Of a DNA stretch of 64,000 bases, positions 10,507 through 19,790 are shown piece after piece. Each line of letters starts with the position of its first letter. The first letter of the stretch is position 1. This stretch comes from Pseudoxanthomonas wuyuanensis (GTDB lineage: Bacteria; Pseudomonadota; Gammaproteobacteria; Xanthomonadales; Xanthomonadaceae): the NCBI RefSeq assembly GCF_900215535.1, contig NZ_OCND01000001.1, forward strand, positions 620,001-684,000, read 5' to 3'. A model generated the notes under the pieces. That model saw nothing but the letters and a program-made list of their open reading frames with translations. It did no database searches and had not been told where the DNA came from. Both the position numbers and the translations under genes were made by a program.

Positions 10507-11267
10507 TCGAACTGACCGTGCTTACCGCCAATATCCATATGGGCTTCAGCTTCACGCGGCGCAGATTCGTGCTGCCGGAACTGCGCCAGGCCATCCGCGA
10601 GGTCTCTGCCGATGTGGTGTTCCTGCAGGAAGTGCTGGGCGAGCACAGCGGCCATTCGTCGCGGCTTGCCGACTGGCCGCAGGTGCCGCACTACGAATTC
10701 CTGGCCGACAGCCTGTGGCCGCAGTTCGCCTATGGCCGCAACGCGGTCTATCCGGCGGGACATCACGGCAATGCCCTGCTTTCCAAGTTTCCGATAGTCA
10801 GCTACCGCAATCGCGACGTCTCCATCGATGGCCACGAGAGCCGCGGGGTGCTGCACTGCGTGCTGCAGATGCCGGCCAGCGGGCAGCGGCTGCATGCGCT
10901 GTGCGTGCATCTGGGACTGCGCGAAACCCACCGCAGGCGGCAGCTGGAACTGTTGTGCCGTATCGTGGACAACGAAATTCCGCACGATGCGCCGCTGATC
11001 GCGGCCGGCGATTTCAACGACTGGCGCAAGGCCGGCCATGCGCTGTTGTTGCGCTGCGGTTTCCACGAGGCCTTCGCCCATGCCACTGGCCGCCTGGCGC
11101 GCACCTTCCCGGCGCGCTGGCCGTTGCTGCCGCTGGATCGCATCTACTTGCGCAATCTTCGCGCGATGGAGCTGGACGTCCTGTCCTCGCGGCCATGGTC
11201 GCACCTGTCGGATCATGCGGTGCTGCGCGCGCGCGTCGGCATTCCCGCCGCGGCAGGCGCGCCGTGA
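10503..11267 (+). CDS. Endonuclease/exonuclease/phosphatase family protein (YbhP-like)
   Basis: A 254-residue EEP-superfamily hydrolase acting on phosphodiester or phosphomonoester bonds with a divalent metal. The motifs are TVLTANIHMGF (Asn), DVVFLQEVLGEH (catalytic Glu), LCVHLGLRETHR, AAGDFNDWRKAG (Asp/Asn) and a closing LSDHAVLRARVG (Asp/His). It heads an overlapping set: its TGA overlaps the GTG of the ClsB-like gene by 2 bases. The E. coli ybhP-clsB-ybhN operon has the same three families, which supports a role in phospholipid metabolism at the envelope; the substrate is unknown. Confidence 0.88.
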   Translation: MIELTVLTANIHMGFSFTRRRFVLPELRQAIREVSADVVFLQEVLGEHSGHSSRLADWPQVPHYEFLADSLWPQFAYGRNAVYPAGHHGNALLSKFPIVSYRNRDVSIDGHESRGVLHCVLQMPASGQRLHALCVHLGLRETHRRRQLELLCRIVDNEIPHDAPLIAAGDFNDWRKAGHALLLRCGFHEAFAHATGRLARTFPARWPLLPLDRIYLRNLRAMELDVLSSRPWSHLSDHAVLRARVGIPAAAGAP

Positions 11268-12481
11268 GAACGCCTCCCGCCACCGGCATCTGGCGCGCCG
11301 GCAACCGCGTGGCCTTGCTGGAGAACGGCGAGGAGTACTTCGAGCGGGCCTTCGCTGCCATCGCCGAGGCACGGCAGGAGGTGCTGCTGGAAACTTTCAT
11401 CCTGTTCGAAGACAAGGTTGGCCTGGAGCTGCAGCGCCGGCTGGTGCGAGCGGCGCGGCGCGGAGTGAACGTGCAGGTCCTGGTTGACGGGTACGGATCG
11501 CCGGGGTTTTCCGAACCGTTCCTGACCGAGTTGGACAACGCCGGCGTGACGCTGCGCGTATTCGATCCGCATCGGCCGCTGTTGGGCATGCGCATGCACA
11601 TCTTTCGCCGGATGCACCGCAAGCTGCTGGTGGTCGATGCACAGACCGCCTTCGTCGGCGGCATCAACTATGGCGCCGACCATCTGCACGACTTCGGGCC
11701 TACCTCCAAGCAGGACTACGCGGTCGAACTGCAGGGGCCTGTCGTGGCCGACATCCACGCGTTCGCCGCGGCCAGCCTTCGCAACGGTTACGGGCCGCTA
11801 CGGCCATCGCCGGATGTGGCCGCCAGCGCGCGCGGCCAGGCAACGGTGTCGTTCGCGGTGCGCGACAACGACCGCCACACCACCGATATCGAGCGCGCCT
11901 ACCGCGAGGCGATCCGTGCCGCGCGCCAGGAAATCGTCCTTGCCAACGCCTACTTCTTCCCCGGCTACGGCTTCCTGCGCGATCTGCGCCACGCGGCGCG
12001 GCGCGGCGTGCGCGTCACCCTGCTGGTCCAGGGCCAGCCCGATATGCCCATCGCGATGAGCGCAGCGCGTTCGCTGTACCGGCATCTGGTCGCCGACGGC
12101 ATACGCATCTTCGAATACGGTCAGCGCGCTTTCCATGGCAAGGTCGCGCTGGTGGACCAGGACTGGGCAACCGTAGGTTCCAGCAATCTGGATCCGTTGA
12201 GCCTGTCGTTGAACCTGGAAGCGAATGTCTTCATCCGCGACGCCGCGTTCAACCAGGACCTGCGCCAGCGCCTGGAACGGTTGCGTGAGCGGCATTGCCG
12301 GCCCATCGATCCCGAGTGCCTGCCCGCACCGGGCGGACTGCGGCTGCCGGCGCCGGTGCTGTATCACATGCTGCGCCGCTTTCCGGCCTGGGCCGGCCTG
12401 TTGCCGGCGCATACTCCCAAGGTGGTGCTGATGGCGCCGGCCAACGGGGACGCCGCCGACAGCCCGGTGGCGGAGCCGTGA
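11264..12481 (+). CDS. clsB: Cardiolipin synthase B-type phospholipase D family protein
   Basis: Two HKD phosphatidyltransferase motifs are visible: HRKLLVVDAQTAFVGGIN and HGKVALVDQDWATVGSSNLD. This is the signature of PLD-type cardiolipin synthases, which condense phosphatidylglycerol with another phospholipid at the inner membrane. The 405 residues match ClsB, which lacks the long N-terminal membrane helices of ClsA. The GTG start at 11264 overlaps the preceding TGA (GTGA), and the stop overlaps the next GTG the same way, so translation of the three genes is probably coupled. Gene order matches E. coli ybhP-clsB-ybhN. Confidence 0.9.
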   Translation: MRTPPATGIWRAGNRVALLENGEEYFERAFAAIAEARQEVLLETFILFEDKVGLELQRRLVRAARRGVNVQVLVDGYGSPGFSEPFLTELDNAGVTLRVFDPHRPLLGMRMHIFRRMHRKLLVVDAQTAFVGGINYGADHLHDFGPTSKQDYAVELQGPVVADIHAFAAASLRNGYGPLRPSPDVAASARGQATVSFAVRDNDRHTTDIERAYREAIRAARQEIVLANAYFFPGYGFLRDLRHAARRGVRVTLLVQGQPDMPIAMSAARSLYRHLVADGIRIFEYGQRAFHGKVALVDQDWATVGSSNLDPLSLSLNLEANVFIRDAAFNQDLRQRLERLRERHCRPIDPECLPAPGGLRLPAPVLYHMLRRFPAWAGLLPAHTPKVVLMAPANGDAADSPVAEP

Positions 12482-13425
12482 AGCGTCAATGGCGCGGCCG
12501 CATCGGCCGGATCATCGTGGCGGCGCTGTTCATCGTGGTAGCGGTGCTGATGGTGCGCTATGCGCGTTCGGTGGACTGGCCGGCGGTGGCCGAGGCGATG
12601 GCCGGCTACCGGCCGAAGACGATTGCCGCGGCGCTGGCGCTGGTTACGCTGAGTTATCTCATCTACTGCGGCTATGAATTGTCGGCGCGCGCGCATACCG
12701 GCCACGGGCTGCCGGCGCGGCGGGTGATGCTGATGGCATTCATCGGTTACGCCTTCAGCCTGAACCTGGGCGCATGGGTAGGCGGCGGCGGATTGCGGTT
12801 GCGCATGTACACCCGCAACGGCGTGCGTCCGGGCGTCGTTGCGCACATCGCGGCTTTCGCCATTGCCGCCAACTGGTCCGGGTATCTGCTGCTGGCCGGC
12901 GCGATACTGGCGGCGCGGGCCGTGCGGCTGCCCGAGAACTGGAGCGGCGGCGCCGCATTGGGACTGCAAGCCCTAGGGGTTGCCATGCTGCTGCTGGTTG
13001 GGCTCTATCTCTGGGCCTGCGCGCGCTGGCCGCACCGGCCGTGGAGCGTCCGTGGACAGGAACTGCGTCTGCCGTCGTTGCCGATGGCGGCGCTGCAACT
13101 GGGGTTGTCGGCGTTCAACTGGATGACGATAGCGGGCGTGGTATTCGTGCTGATGCCGGAGCCGGTGGATTACCTGGAACTGCTGGGCGTATTGCTGACC
13201 TCGGCGATCCTGGCTGCGGCGATGCACATCCCCGCGGGTCTTGGAGCGCTGGAAGGCGCGTTCCTGGTGATGCTGGGCGGACAGGTGGCCAAGCCGCAGT
13301 TGCTGGCCACGCTGCTGGCGTACCGCGCGATGTATTACCTGCTGCCGATGCTGCTGGCCGTTCCCGCCTATCTGGCGCTCGAGGCGAAGAGACGCGGCAC
13401 CAGGACAGGGAAGGCGAGTGATTGA
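12478..13425 (+). CDS. YbhN/UPF0104-family integral membrane protein
   Basis: A 315-residue polytopic membrane protein of the lysylphosphatidylglycerol-synthase-transmembrane (UPF0104) family. About eight hydrophobic segments are visible, beginning IIVAALFIVVAVLMV (residues 11-25), with the family block AHIAAFAIAANWSGYLLLAG in the middle and HIPAGLGALEGAFLVMLGG near the end. It lacks a cytoplasmic catalytic domain. In E. coli the homologous gene neighbours clsB. The GTG start at 12478 overlaps the clsB stop as GTGA. A role in lipid transport or remodelling is inferred from context. Confidence 0.85.
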   Translation: MKRQWRGRIGRIIVAALFIVVAVLMVRYARSVDWPAVAEAMAGYRPKTIAAALALVTLSYLIYCGYELSARAHTGHGLPARRVMLMAFIGYAFSLNLGAWVGGGGLRLRMYTRNGVRPGVVAHIAAFAIAANWSGYLLLAGAILAARAVRLPENWSGGAALGLQALGVAMLLLVGLYLWACARWPHRPWSVRGQELRLPSLPMAALQLGLSAFNWMTIAGVVFVLMPEPVDYLELLGVLLTSAILAAAMHIPAGLGALEGAFLVMLGGQVAKPQLLATLLAYRAMYYLLPMLLAVPAYLALEAKRRGTRTGKASD

Positions 13426-13469
13426 GCCCTGCGGGTTCGGCAACGCGCTTCGGGTCGACTGGCAACACG

Positions 13470-14369
13470 CTACTCCCGCAGCAGCGACAGCAACGCCTGC
13501 AGCGCGGGCGAACGCGGCCGGTTGGCCAGTTCCAGCCGGAACAGCGGGCGCGACATGCCGCCTTGCCCGATGGCAACGCTGTGCAGCCGGCGGGCGCCCA
13601 GCAGGTCGGCTACCACCACTTCCGGCAGCACGGCGATGCCCATGCCGGCGGCCACGGTGCGGGCGATGGCCTCGTTGCTGCCTATCTCCACACGCCTGCG
13701 CGGTTGAATGCCATGCGAGCGCAACAGGTGCTCGGTGACCTGCCGGGTTCCTGAGCCCTGCTCGCGCACCAGCCAGGTCTGAGAGGCCAGGGCGTCACGG
13801 TCGGGTTTGCGCCGCCGGGCCAGCGGCGAGTCGGTGGCGGCCACCAGCAGCAGGTTTTCGTCGCGCCAGGGCACGCTGCTGATGCCGGGCGCATCGACGT
13901 GGCCTTCGACGAAGGCCACGTCGATGCGATAGCCCACAATCGCCTCGCCGATCTCTTCGGTATTGGCTACCTGCAGTTCGAGCTCAAGATGCGGAAAAGC
14001 CTGGGAAAACCGGCTCATCACCGCCGGCAGCCAGTAGCCGGCCACGGTGGTGCTGGCGCCTATGCGCAGGCGTCCGCTGCGTAGTTCGACCCGGCTGCGG
14101 ACCTCATCGACGGCGGCGCGCTCCATTGCGAAGATCCCGCGCGCGTGCTGGTAAAGCGCCTGGCCGCCCTCGGTCAGGCGCACGCCGCGCGCGCTCCTGC
14201 CATCGTGTCCCGCGCGTTCCAGCAGCGGCAGGCCGAGCTGGTGCTCGAGTTCGCGCACCGCCTTGGACATGGCCGACTGGGTGACATGCAGGGCAACCGC
14301 CGCGCGCGAGAAACCCTGGTGTTCCACCACGCCCATGAACATGCGCAGCAGGTGCAGATTCAGTTGCAT
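13470..14369 (-). CDS. LysR-family transcriptional regulator (YeiE-like by context)
   Basis: A 299-residue LysR protein. The N-terminal winged helix-turn-helix is HLLRMFMGVVEHQGFSRAAVALHVTQSAMSKAVRELEHQLG split over residues 6-46. The effector-binding domain (about 90-295) includes LELELQVANTEEIGEAIVGY and AIARTVAAGMGIAVLPEVVV. It is divergent from a YeiH-type transporter with 94 bp between the starts; in enterobacteria yeiE and yeiH have the same arrangement, where YeiE responds to sulfite. It most likely controls the divergent gene and itself, but the ligand here is not shown. Confidence 0.88.
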   Translation of the reverse strand: MQLNLHLLRMFMGVVEHQGFSRAAVALHVTQSAMSKAVRELEHQLGLPLLERAGHDGRSARGVRLTEGGQALYQHARGIFAMERAAVDEVRSRVELRSGRLRIGASTTVAGYWLPAVMSRFSQAFPHLELELQVANTEEIGEAIVGYRIDVAFVEGHVDAPGISSVPWRDENLLLVAATDSPLARRRKPDRDALASQTWLVREQGSGTRQVTEHLLRSHGIQPRRRVEIGSNEAIARTVAAGMGIAVLPEVVVADLLGARRLHSVAIGQGGMSRPLFRLELANRPRSPALQALLSLLRE

Positions 14370-14463
14370 GAGTAGAATTCATTGAAAACGGAATTATATG
14401 CCTTGGACTCTGCCCCGGGGGCCGGCTTAGGCTGCGCCGGTCCTCGTTCCGGCCGCGTCCCGC

Positions 14464-15531
14464 ATGTTCCGTCGCGCAACCGCTGTCCTGCTGTCGCCGC
14501 TGGCCCACGGCCGGCAGGCGTCGTTCTGGCGGGGGTTGCTGCTGGCGGGGTCCATCGCTGCGCTGGGGCTGTGGCTGGCCGAGTTGCCGCGGCTGCGGGG
14601 CTGGGGACTGAGCGCGCTGACGCTGGCCATCGTGCTGGGCATGCTGGCAGGCAACAGCTTCTTCCCGGCCATCGCAAAATCGACCGCCGCCGGCGTGGAT
14701 TTTTCGCGCAGCCGCCTGCTGCGGCTGGGCATCATCCTGTACGGGTTCCGGATCACGTTCCAGCAAATCGGCGAGGTTGGCGTTGCCGGACTGATCATCG
14801 ATGCGGCGATGGTGGCGTCGGTGTTCGCGCTGGCGGTAACGCTGGGACCCAGGTGGTTGGGAGTGGACCGGCAGACCGCGATGCTGATCGGCGCCGGCAG
14901 CGCCATCTGCGGCGCGGCCGCGGTCATGGCCACCGAACCGGTGGTGCGCGCACCGGCGCACAAGGTATCGGTGGCGGTGGCGACGGTGGTGGTGTTCGGA
15001 ACCGTCGCGATGTTCCTGTACCCGTGGCTGTATCCGTATCTGGGCATGGATGCGCACGCCTACGGCGTCTATGCCGGTTCCACCATCCACGAAGTGGCGC
15101 AGGTGATCGTGGCGGGCAATGCGGTGGACCAGACCGCAGCCGCCAGCGCCGTGATCGAAAAGATGCTCAGGGTGATGCTGCTGGCGCCGTTCCTGTTGTT
15201 GCTGGGATGGGCCTTGCGCCGCGGGCGGGGCAGGGTGGCCGCAACAGGCACGCCGCTGGCCGTGCCCTGGTTCGCGCTCGGTTTCATCGCGGTCTGCGGA
15301 TTCAACTCGCTGCAACTGCTGCCGGCTAGCTGGGTGGAAGGCATCGTGCGCATCGATACCGCCTTGTTGGCGATGGCGATGGCGGCGCTGGGCCTGCGTA
15401 CGCATGCCGGCGCCATCCGCCAGGCCGGCATCCGTCCGTTGTTGCTGGCGGCGGCGTTGTTCCTGTTCCTGCTGACCGGCGGCTGGGCCGTCAACGTGGC
15501 GGTAGCCCGGTGGTTCCAGTTGGCGTTCTGA
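14464..15531 (+). CDS. YeiH/UPF0324 family putative sulfate exporter
   Basis: A 355-residue inner-membrane protein with about ten hydrophobic segments. Family blocks are GLSALTLAIVLGMLAGN, RLLRLGIILYGFRITFQQIGEVG, GAGSAICGAAAVMATEPVV and YAGSTIHEVAQVIVAG. Members of UPF0324 are annotated as putative sulfate exporters, and the divergent LysR gene fits a sulfur-compound response. The start used is the ATG at 14464, followed by MFRRATAVLLSPLAHGRQ. The region after the stop (15532-15690) has short TACCGCCA repeats and no clear gene. Confidence 0.85.
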   Translation: MFRRATAVLLSPLAHGRQASFWRGLLLAGSIAALGLWLAELPRLRGWGLSALTLAIVLGMLAGNSFFPAIAKSTAAGVDFSRSRLLRLGIILYGFRITFQQIGEVGVAGLIIDAAMVASVFALAVTLGPRWLGVDRQTAMLIGAGSAICGAAAVMATEPVVRAPAHKVSVAVATVVVFGTVAMFLYPWLYPYLGMDAHAYGVYAGSTIHEVAQVIVAGNAVDQTAAASAVIEKMLRVMLLAPFLLLLGWALRRGRGRVAATGTPLAVPWFALGFIAVCGFNSLQLLPASWVEGIVRIDTALLAMAMAALGLRTHAGAIRQAGIRPLLLAAALFLFLLTGGWAVNVAVARWFQLAF

Positions 15532-15694
15532 CCAACGCGCCGCACGAACCGGGACGCCCGGGAAGCCGAAGAGCCGGCCCAGCGGGGAACCTGCACGCGG
15601 CATGGCGGCAACTGCCTTGGCGGTAGCTGTTACCGCCATTGTTACCGCCACTGGGAGGCGGATTGCAGGGGCGTCTTCGGACCGCTACAGGCAC

Positions 15695-15738
15695 AAAAAA
15701 GGCCGGAAGCCTTGAGGTTGCTGGGCTTTCCGGCCTTT
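15695..15738 (-). terminator. Rho-independent terminator of ssrA
   Basis: Read on the minus strand, a 12-14-bp GC-rich stem (15725-15738 with 15698-15711) is followed by six T residues. It lies 24 bases past the tmRNA 3' end. Confidence 0.85.
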
Positions 15739-15762
15739 CGTGGTCCGTCTTGGACCGTCTAA

Positions 15763-16116
15763 TGGTGGAGGTGGGCGGAATCGAACCGCCGTCCGAAGGT
15801 ACTCCATCCCCGGCACTACATGCTTAGCGTTCCGTTAGATCTCGTTCCCGGGCAGCACGGCACGCAAAGCGCACCCGGTAACCAGCCTGTTTTGGTTAAG
15901 CCGCGACTGACAGGCAGCCGTCACAGCCGGTTCCGTGATAATGACCCTACATCCACGAGCACGGGCACAAGTGGGTTCGGGGCTTACGCCTTAAGCGGCG
16001 AGAGCGTAGTTGTCGTCGTTGGCAACTAGAGTTTTGCCGCTGGATTAACGAGGAAAGCTGCCCCCTCGGCATGCGCCAGGCAATTTCGCAACCCCCGTCG
16101 AAGCCAGTGCACCCCC
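15763..16116 (-). ncRNA. ssrA: tmRNA (SsrA)
   Basis: On the minus strand the RNA begins GGGGGUGCACUGGCUUCGAC and ends with the tRNA-like GGUUCGAUUCCGCCCACCUCCACCA type 3' end; the 5' and 3' ends pair as an acceptor stem. The tag frame reads ANDDNYALAA and then UAA, the proteobacterial degradation tag, preceded by a resume codon GCC. The length of 354 nt is typical of one-piece tmRNA. It rescues stalled ribosomes with SmpB, whose gene lies at 18808-19296 on the same strand. Putative ORFs over this stretch are artefacts. Confidence 0.96.
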
Positions 16117-16276
16117 GGGAATCAGTCATTGCTGACGAACGGCAGTGTAAGGGCGTGCCGGGGTGCCCACAAGTGTGGCTCAATCAACGGTTACTCCGGC
16201 TTCACCCGTTTCAACACCGCCCCGAGCCGTATCGATACCGTGTTGTCTGCGCCCCCGCGCAAAAGGAGAACGATTC

Positions 16277-18712
16277 ATGGCAGCCAAGAAGACCGCCAGC
16301 AAGACCGGCAAGGCCTCCCCGGCTTCATCGGCAACCCCGCGCCGGAAGCCTGCGGCCAAGGCCCGCACCGCCGCGTCTACCAACCCTATGGACGCCGAGT
16401 TCATGGCCATGGCGCAGGGCCATGCCTGCACCGTCATTTACGTGCATGGCATCGGCAACAAGCCGCCGGCCGAAGTGCTGCGGCGGCAATGGGACAACGC
16501 CTTGTTCGGCCGCGGGATGGGCGAACGCACGCGCCTGGCCTATTGGGTCAACCGGCAACGCTACCCATCGCCGGAGCCGGCCAGCATCGACCAGCGCGAC
16601 GAAGGGCCCATGCTGAACCAGGCCGAGCAGCGCGTGCTGGGTGCGCTGGGCATCGACCCGGGCGTGCGCGATCTGGGCATCCTGGCCGATTCGCTGGCCG
16701 ATAGCGAACAGGAACGGCGGTTGCTGCGGCAGATGCTGGCCGAACTGGAAGCCGGTGCGCCGGCGCCGGGCACCCCTGCCGCCAAGGGCATCGCCGGCAG
16801 CCTGAACCGCATCCTGTTGAAGATGATCTCGGCGGCGCTGCTGCAGGACGTGCACGACTTCTTCTTTGTCCCCGGCGAACGCGAACGGATGCGGCGCAGC
16901 CTGCTGGAGCGCCTGCAGGCCGGCGGCGGGCCGTTTGTAGTGGTCGCCCACAGCCAGGGCTCGATGATCGCCTACGACGTGCTGCGGGAGCTGTCGGCCG
17001 ATCGGCACGAGGTGGCGCTGTTCGTCACCATCGGCTCGCCGCTGGGCCTGCCCAGCGTGCGCAGCATGTTCAAGCGCTGGACGCGGAAGAACAAGCTGCC
17101 GTTTCCTGCCTGCGTGCGGCGCTGGGTCAACATCGCCGACCGCCTGGATCCGGTGTCGCTGGACCACGATCTGCGCGACGACATCGAGCGCCCGGGCACT
17201 CGCTTCGCCAATGTTTCCGAACGCGGCCTCAATCCGGACTGGCGGCGCAATCCGCATTCGGCATCGGGCTATCTGTCCATTCCGCGGACGCGGGCCGAAG
17301 TGCGCGACGCGGTCGGTACCGGTTTCGACCAGCCGGTTTCCAACACCGTGCTGATCAAGGATCTGTCGGACCAGCTGGAAGCCCATGACGCCGAACACCG
17401 CCATGAAATCCTGATTGAGCTGGACAGGCTGCCCGCCGATGGCGACCGCGCCGCCACGCGTGAAGCGTTGCTGGCGCGCATCCGCCAGTTGGCGGCGGCA
17501 ACCACCCGTCTGCACGGCGGCAAACTGGACGATGCCATCGAACTGGAGGACGGCCTGCAGCGCTTCGTTTCGGCGCGGCTGACCCGCTTCGAAATCGAGA
17601 TGCTGCGCAACGACTACCGCACGCTCAGCTTCAAGCGGATGTGGCGCGACGCCAGCAAGCGCGCGCTGCTCAACCAGTCGCGCGGCGTCATCCATGCCGA
17701 TGCCGCCGAGGCCTCCTACCAGGCGCGCGGCAGCCGGATCGGCTGGGCGGTGCTGGATACCGGCATCGCGGCTGGCCACCCGCATTTCTACCGCGACGGC
17801 GAGCGCGACCTGGTGGCAGCGCAATGGGACTGCACGCGGCGAGGCAAGCCGAAGAAGCTGGTACGCGGCGATGGCGAGGAATTCTCGCGGCTGGACGGCA
17901 ACGGCCATGGCACCCATGTGGCCGGGATCATCGCCGGCCAGTGCCGGGCGCGCCTGCCGGAGGGCAGGGAAGACATCGACTTTCACGGCGTGGCGCCGGA
18001 CACCCGCCTGTACGGCTTCAAGGTGCTGGACGATGACGGCAATGGCCGCGATTCGTGGATCATCAAGGCGGTGCAGCAGGTCGCCGATCTCAACGAACAG
18101 GCCGGCGAGCTGCTGATCCATGGCGTCAACCTGAGTCTGGGCGGCTATTTCGACGTCGAAAGCTACGGCTGCGGCCACACTCCACTATGCAACGAGCTGC
18201 GCCGGCTGTGGCGGCAAGGCGTGGTGGTGGTGCTGGCGGCCGGCAACGAAGGCCTGGCCTGGCTGGTGCAGAGCGACGGCCTGTCGTACCCGATGAACAT
18301 GGACATGACCATCGGCGACCCGGCCAACCTGGAGGAAGCCATTGCGGTCGGTTCGGTGCACAAGAGCAATCCGCACACCTATGGCGTGTCGTATTTTTCT
18401 TCGCGCGGCCCCACCGCCGATGGCCGCCACAAACCGGACATCGTTGCCCCGGGCGAGAAAATCATCTCCGCCCACCATGGTTTCCGCTCTGACGATCCGA
18501 GCACCTGGATGGTGGAGATGAGCGGCACCAGCATGGCCGCGCCGCATGTGTCGGGCCTGATTGCCGGTTTCCTGTCGGTACGCCGCGAATTCATCGGCTT
18601 TCCGGACAGGGTCAAGCAGCTGTTGCTTGCCAATGCCATCGACATCGGCCGAGATCCGTACACGCAGGGCAGGGGCATTCCCAATCTGGTCCGGATGCTG
18701 GCTTCCACCTGA
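16277..18712 (+). CDS. Alpha/beta-hydrolase - subtilisin (S8) protease fusion
   Basis: The 811-residue protein joins two serine hydrolases. Residues 1-37 are a Lys/Ala/Pro-rich basic tail without a signal peptide. Residues 50-335 look like a lipase-type alpha/beta hydrolase, with TVIYVHGIGNK at the start, nucleophile elbow AHSQG (Ser226), and candidate acid and base Asp291 and His327. Residues 485-800 are a subtilase with Asp494 (VLDTG), His544 (GHGTHVAG), oxyanion Asn657 (AAGNEG) and Ser752 (GTSMAAP). All catalytic residues are present in both halves, and no propeptide is evident. AAGGAG precedes the ATG. It lies between ssrA and smpB. Function unknown; likely cytoplasmic. Confidence 0.85.
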   Translation: MAAKKTASKTGKASPASSATPRRKPAAKARTAASTNPMDAEFMAMAQGHACTVIYVHGIGNKPPAEVLRRQWDNALFGRGMGERTRLAYWVNRQRYPSPEPASIDQRDEGPMLNQAEQRVLGALGIDPGVRDLGILADSLADSEQERRLLRQMLAELEAGAPAPGTPAAKGIAGSLNRILLKMISAALLQDVHDFFFVPGERERMRRSLLERLQAGGGPFVVVAHSQGSMIAYDVLRELSADRHEVALFVTIGSPLGLPSVRSMFKRWTRKNKLPFPACVRRWVNIADRLDPVSLDHDLRDDIERPGTRFANVSERGLNPDWRRNPHSASGYLSIPRTRAEVRDAVGTGFDQPVSNTVLIKDLSDQLEAHDAEHRHEILIELDRLPADGDRAATREALLARIRQLAAATTRLHGGKLDDAIELEDGLQRFVSARLTRFEIEMLRNDYRTLSFKRMWRDASKRALLNQSRGVIHADAAEASYQARGSRIGWAVLDTGIAAGHPHFYRDGERDLVAAQWDCTRRGKPKKLVRGDGEEFSRLDGNGHGTHVAGIIAGQCRARLPEGREDIDFHGVAPDTRLYGFKVLDDDGNGRDSWIIKAVQQVADLNEQAGELLIHGVNLSLGGYFDVESYGCGHTPLCNELRRLWRQGVVVVLAAGNEGLAWLVQSDGLSYPMNMDMTIGDPANLEEAIAVGSVHKSNPHTYGVSYFSSRGPTADGRHKPDIVAPGEKIISAHHGFRSDDPSTWMVEMSGTSMAAPHVSGLIAGFLSVRREFIGFPDRVKQLLLANAIDIGRDPYTQGRGIPNLVRMLAST

Positions 18713-18723
18713 TCCGGTCGATG

Positions 18724-18789
18724 TCTGGAGCGACGTCAGGCGCGAGAAGCTTTCATGGGAAAGCCAATCGCGACTGACGTCGCTCCTAC
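18724..18789. repeat. REP-like palindrome (copy 2)
   Basis: The arms CTGGAGCGACGTCAGGCGCGA and, reverse-complemented, GTAGGAGCGACGTCAGTCGCGA pair around a loop with AAGC/GCTT ends. It is the same family as the copy at 6344-6411. It sits between two convergent stop codons and could end transcription from both sides. Confidence 0.75.
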
Positions 18790-18807
18790 GGCAAAGCCGA
18801 CGGCGTG

Positions 18808-19296
18808 CTACGCGTTGCGGTTGTGCTGGCGCATGGTGCGCTGTTTTTCGCGCGCCCAGTCGCGGTCCTTGCTGGCCGCGCGCTTGTCGTGGGTCTGCTT
18901 GCCCTTGGCCAGCGCCACTTCGGCCTTGACCTTGTTGCCTTTCCAGTACAGGGCGGTCGGCACCAGCGTATAGCCGTCGCGTTCGACCTTGCCGACCAGG
19001 GTGTCGATTTCGCGCCGGTGCAACAGCAGTTTGCGGGTGCGGCGGTCATCGGCCACGACGTGCGTCGAGGCCTGGATCAGCGGAGTGATCTGCGCGCCAA
19101 ACAGGAAAATCTCGCCGCCGCGGATGGTCGCGTAGGCTTCGGTGATATTGGCGCGGCCGGCGCGGATCGCCTTCAGTTCCCAGCCCTGCAGCGCCAGTCC
19201 CGCCTCGTAGCGCGTTTCCAGCGTGTACTCGTGGCGGGCGCGCTTGTTCAACGCGATGGTGCCAGTTGCTTTATTCTTGTCCGGTTTCTTGCCCAT
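18808..19296 (-). CDS. smpB: SsrA-binding protein SmpB
   Basis: A 162-residue partner of tmRNA that takes the place of the anticodon arm and delivers Ala-tmRNA to stalled ribosomes. The OB-fold core shows [38 protein letters not shown] and [12 protein letters not shown]. The C-terminal tail is strongly basic ([20 protein letters not shown]), as required for mRNA-channel engagement. It is divergent from ratA, as in many gammaproteobacteria. The distance to ssrA (2.7 kb) is larger than the usual adjacency because the hydrolase-subtilase gene lies between them. Confidence 0.96.
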   Translation of the reverse strand: MGKKPDKNKATGTIALNKRARHEYTLETRYEAGLALQGWELKAIRAGRANITEAYATIRGGEIFLFGAQITPLIQASTHVVADDRRTRKLLLHRREIDTLVGKVERDGYTLVPTALYWKGNKVKAEVALAKGKQTHDKRAASKDRDWAREKQRTMRQHNRNA

Positions 19297-19336
19297 CCGT
19301 CCATTGTCGCCGAAGGCGGAACCACAAGCGAGTCAA

Positions 19337-19765
19337 ATGCATACCATCCGCCGCAGCGCCCTGGTCGAACATTCGGCCGCCCGCATGTTCGACCTGGTCA
19401 ACGATGTTGCCGCCTATCCCCGCCGTTTCGACTGGTGCCGCGGCGCCGAATTGCTGGAAGCCGGCGAGGACCGGCTGACCGCCAAGCTGGATCTGGGGCT
19501 GGGTTCGCTGCGGACCTGGTTCACCACCGAAAACGCGCTGGACCGCCCGCATCGCATCGACATGAAGCTGGTCGACGGCCCGTTCCGCAAGCTGCATGGC
19601 CAGTGGGACTTCCACGCGCTGGACGAATGCGCCTGCAAGGTGACGCTGACGCTGGAATTCGAACCCAACAGCCGCTTGCTGGCACCGGCGCTGGCGCTGG
19701 GTTTCCAGGGGCTGGCCGACCGCATGGTGGACGATTTCGTCCGTGTCGCCGATCGCGGCGACTAG
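19337..19765 (+). CDS. ratA: RatA/PasT-family START-domain protein
   Basis: A 142-residue SRPBCC (START-like, COQ10-related) protein. It begins MHTIRRSALVEHSAARMFDLVNDVAAYPRRFDWC and ends in a long helix with GFQGLADRMVDDFVRVA. The family has been described as ribosome-association toxin RatA in E. coli and as a ubiquinone-binding COQ10 relative; which activity applies here is open. The start at 19337 is preferred because the upstream extension to 19223 overlaps the smpB coding region. The ratA-rnfH order opposite smpB is conserved in gammaproteobacteria. Confidence 0.9.
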   Translation: MHTIRRSALVEHSAARMFDLVNDVAAYPRRFDWCRGAELLEAGEDRLTAKLDLGLGSLRTWFTTENALDRPHRIDMKLVDGPFRKLHGQWDFHALDECACKVTLTLEFEPNSRLLAPALALGFQGLADRMVDDFVRVADRGD

Positions 19766-19790
19766 GCCGCTGACGGGTATTGAGCCGCTG

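Noticed and set aside
15820-16183. Short protein-coding frames over 15820-16183
   Set aside because: They lie on the tmRNA gene, which has both ends, the tag and the terminator.
15763-18807. Integrative element at ssrA
   Set aside because: No integrase and no obvious duplicate of the ssrA 3' end flank the hydrolase-subtilase gene, so only the hotspot position is notable.
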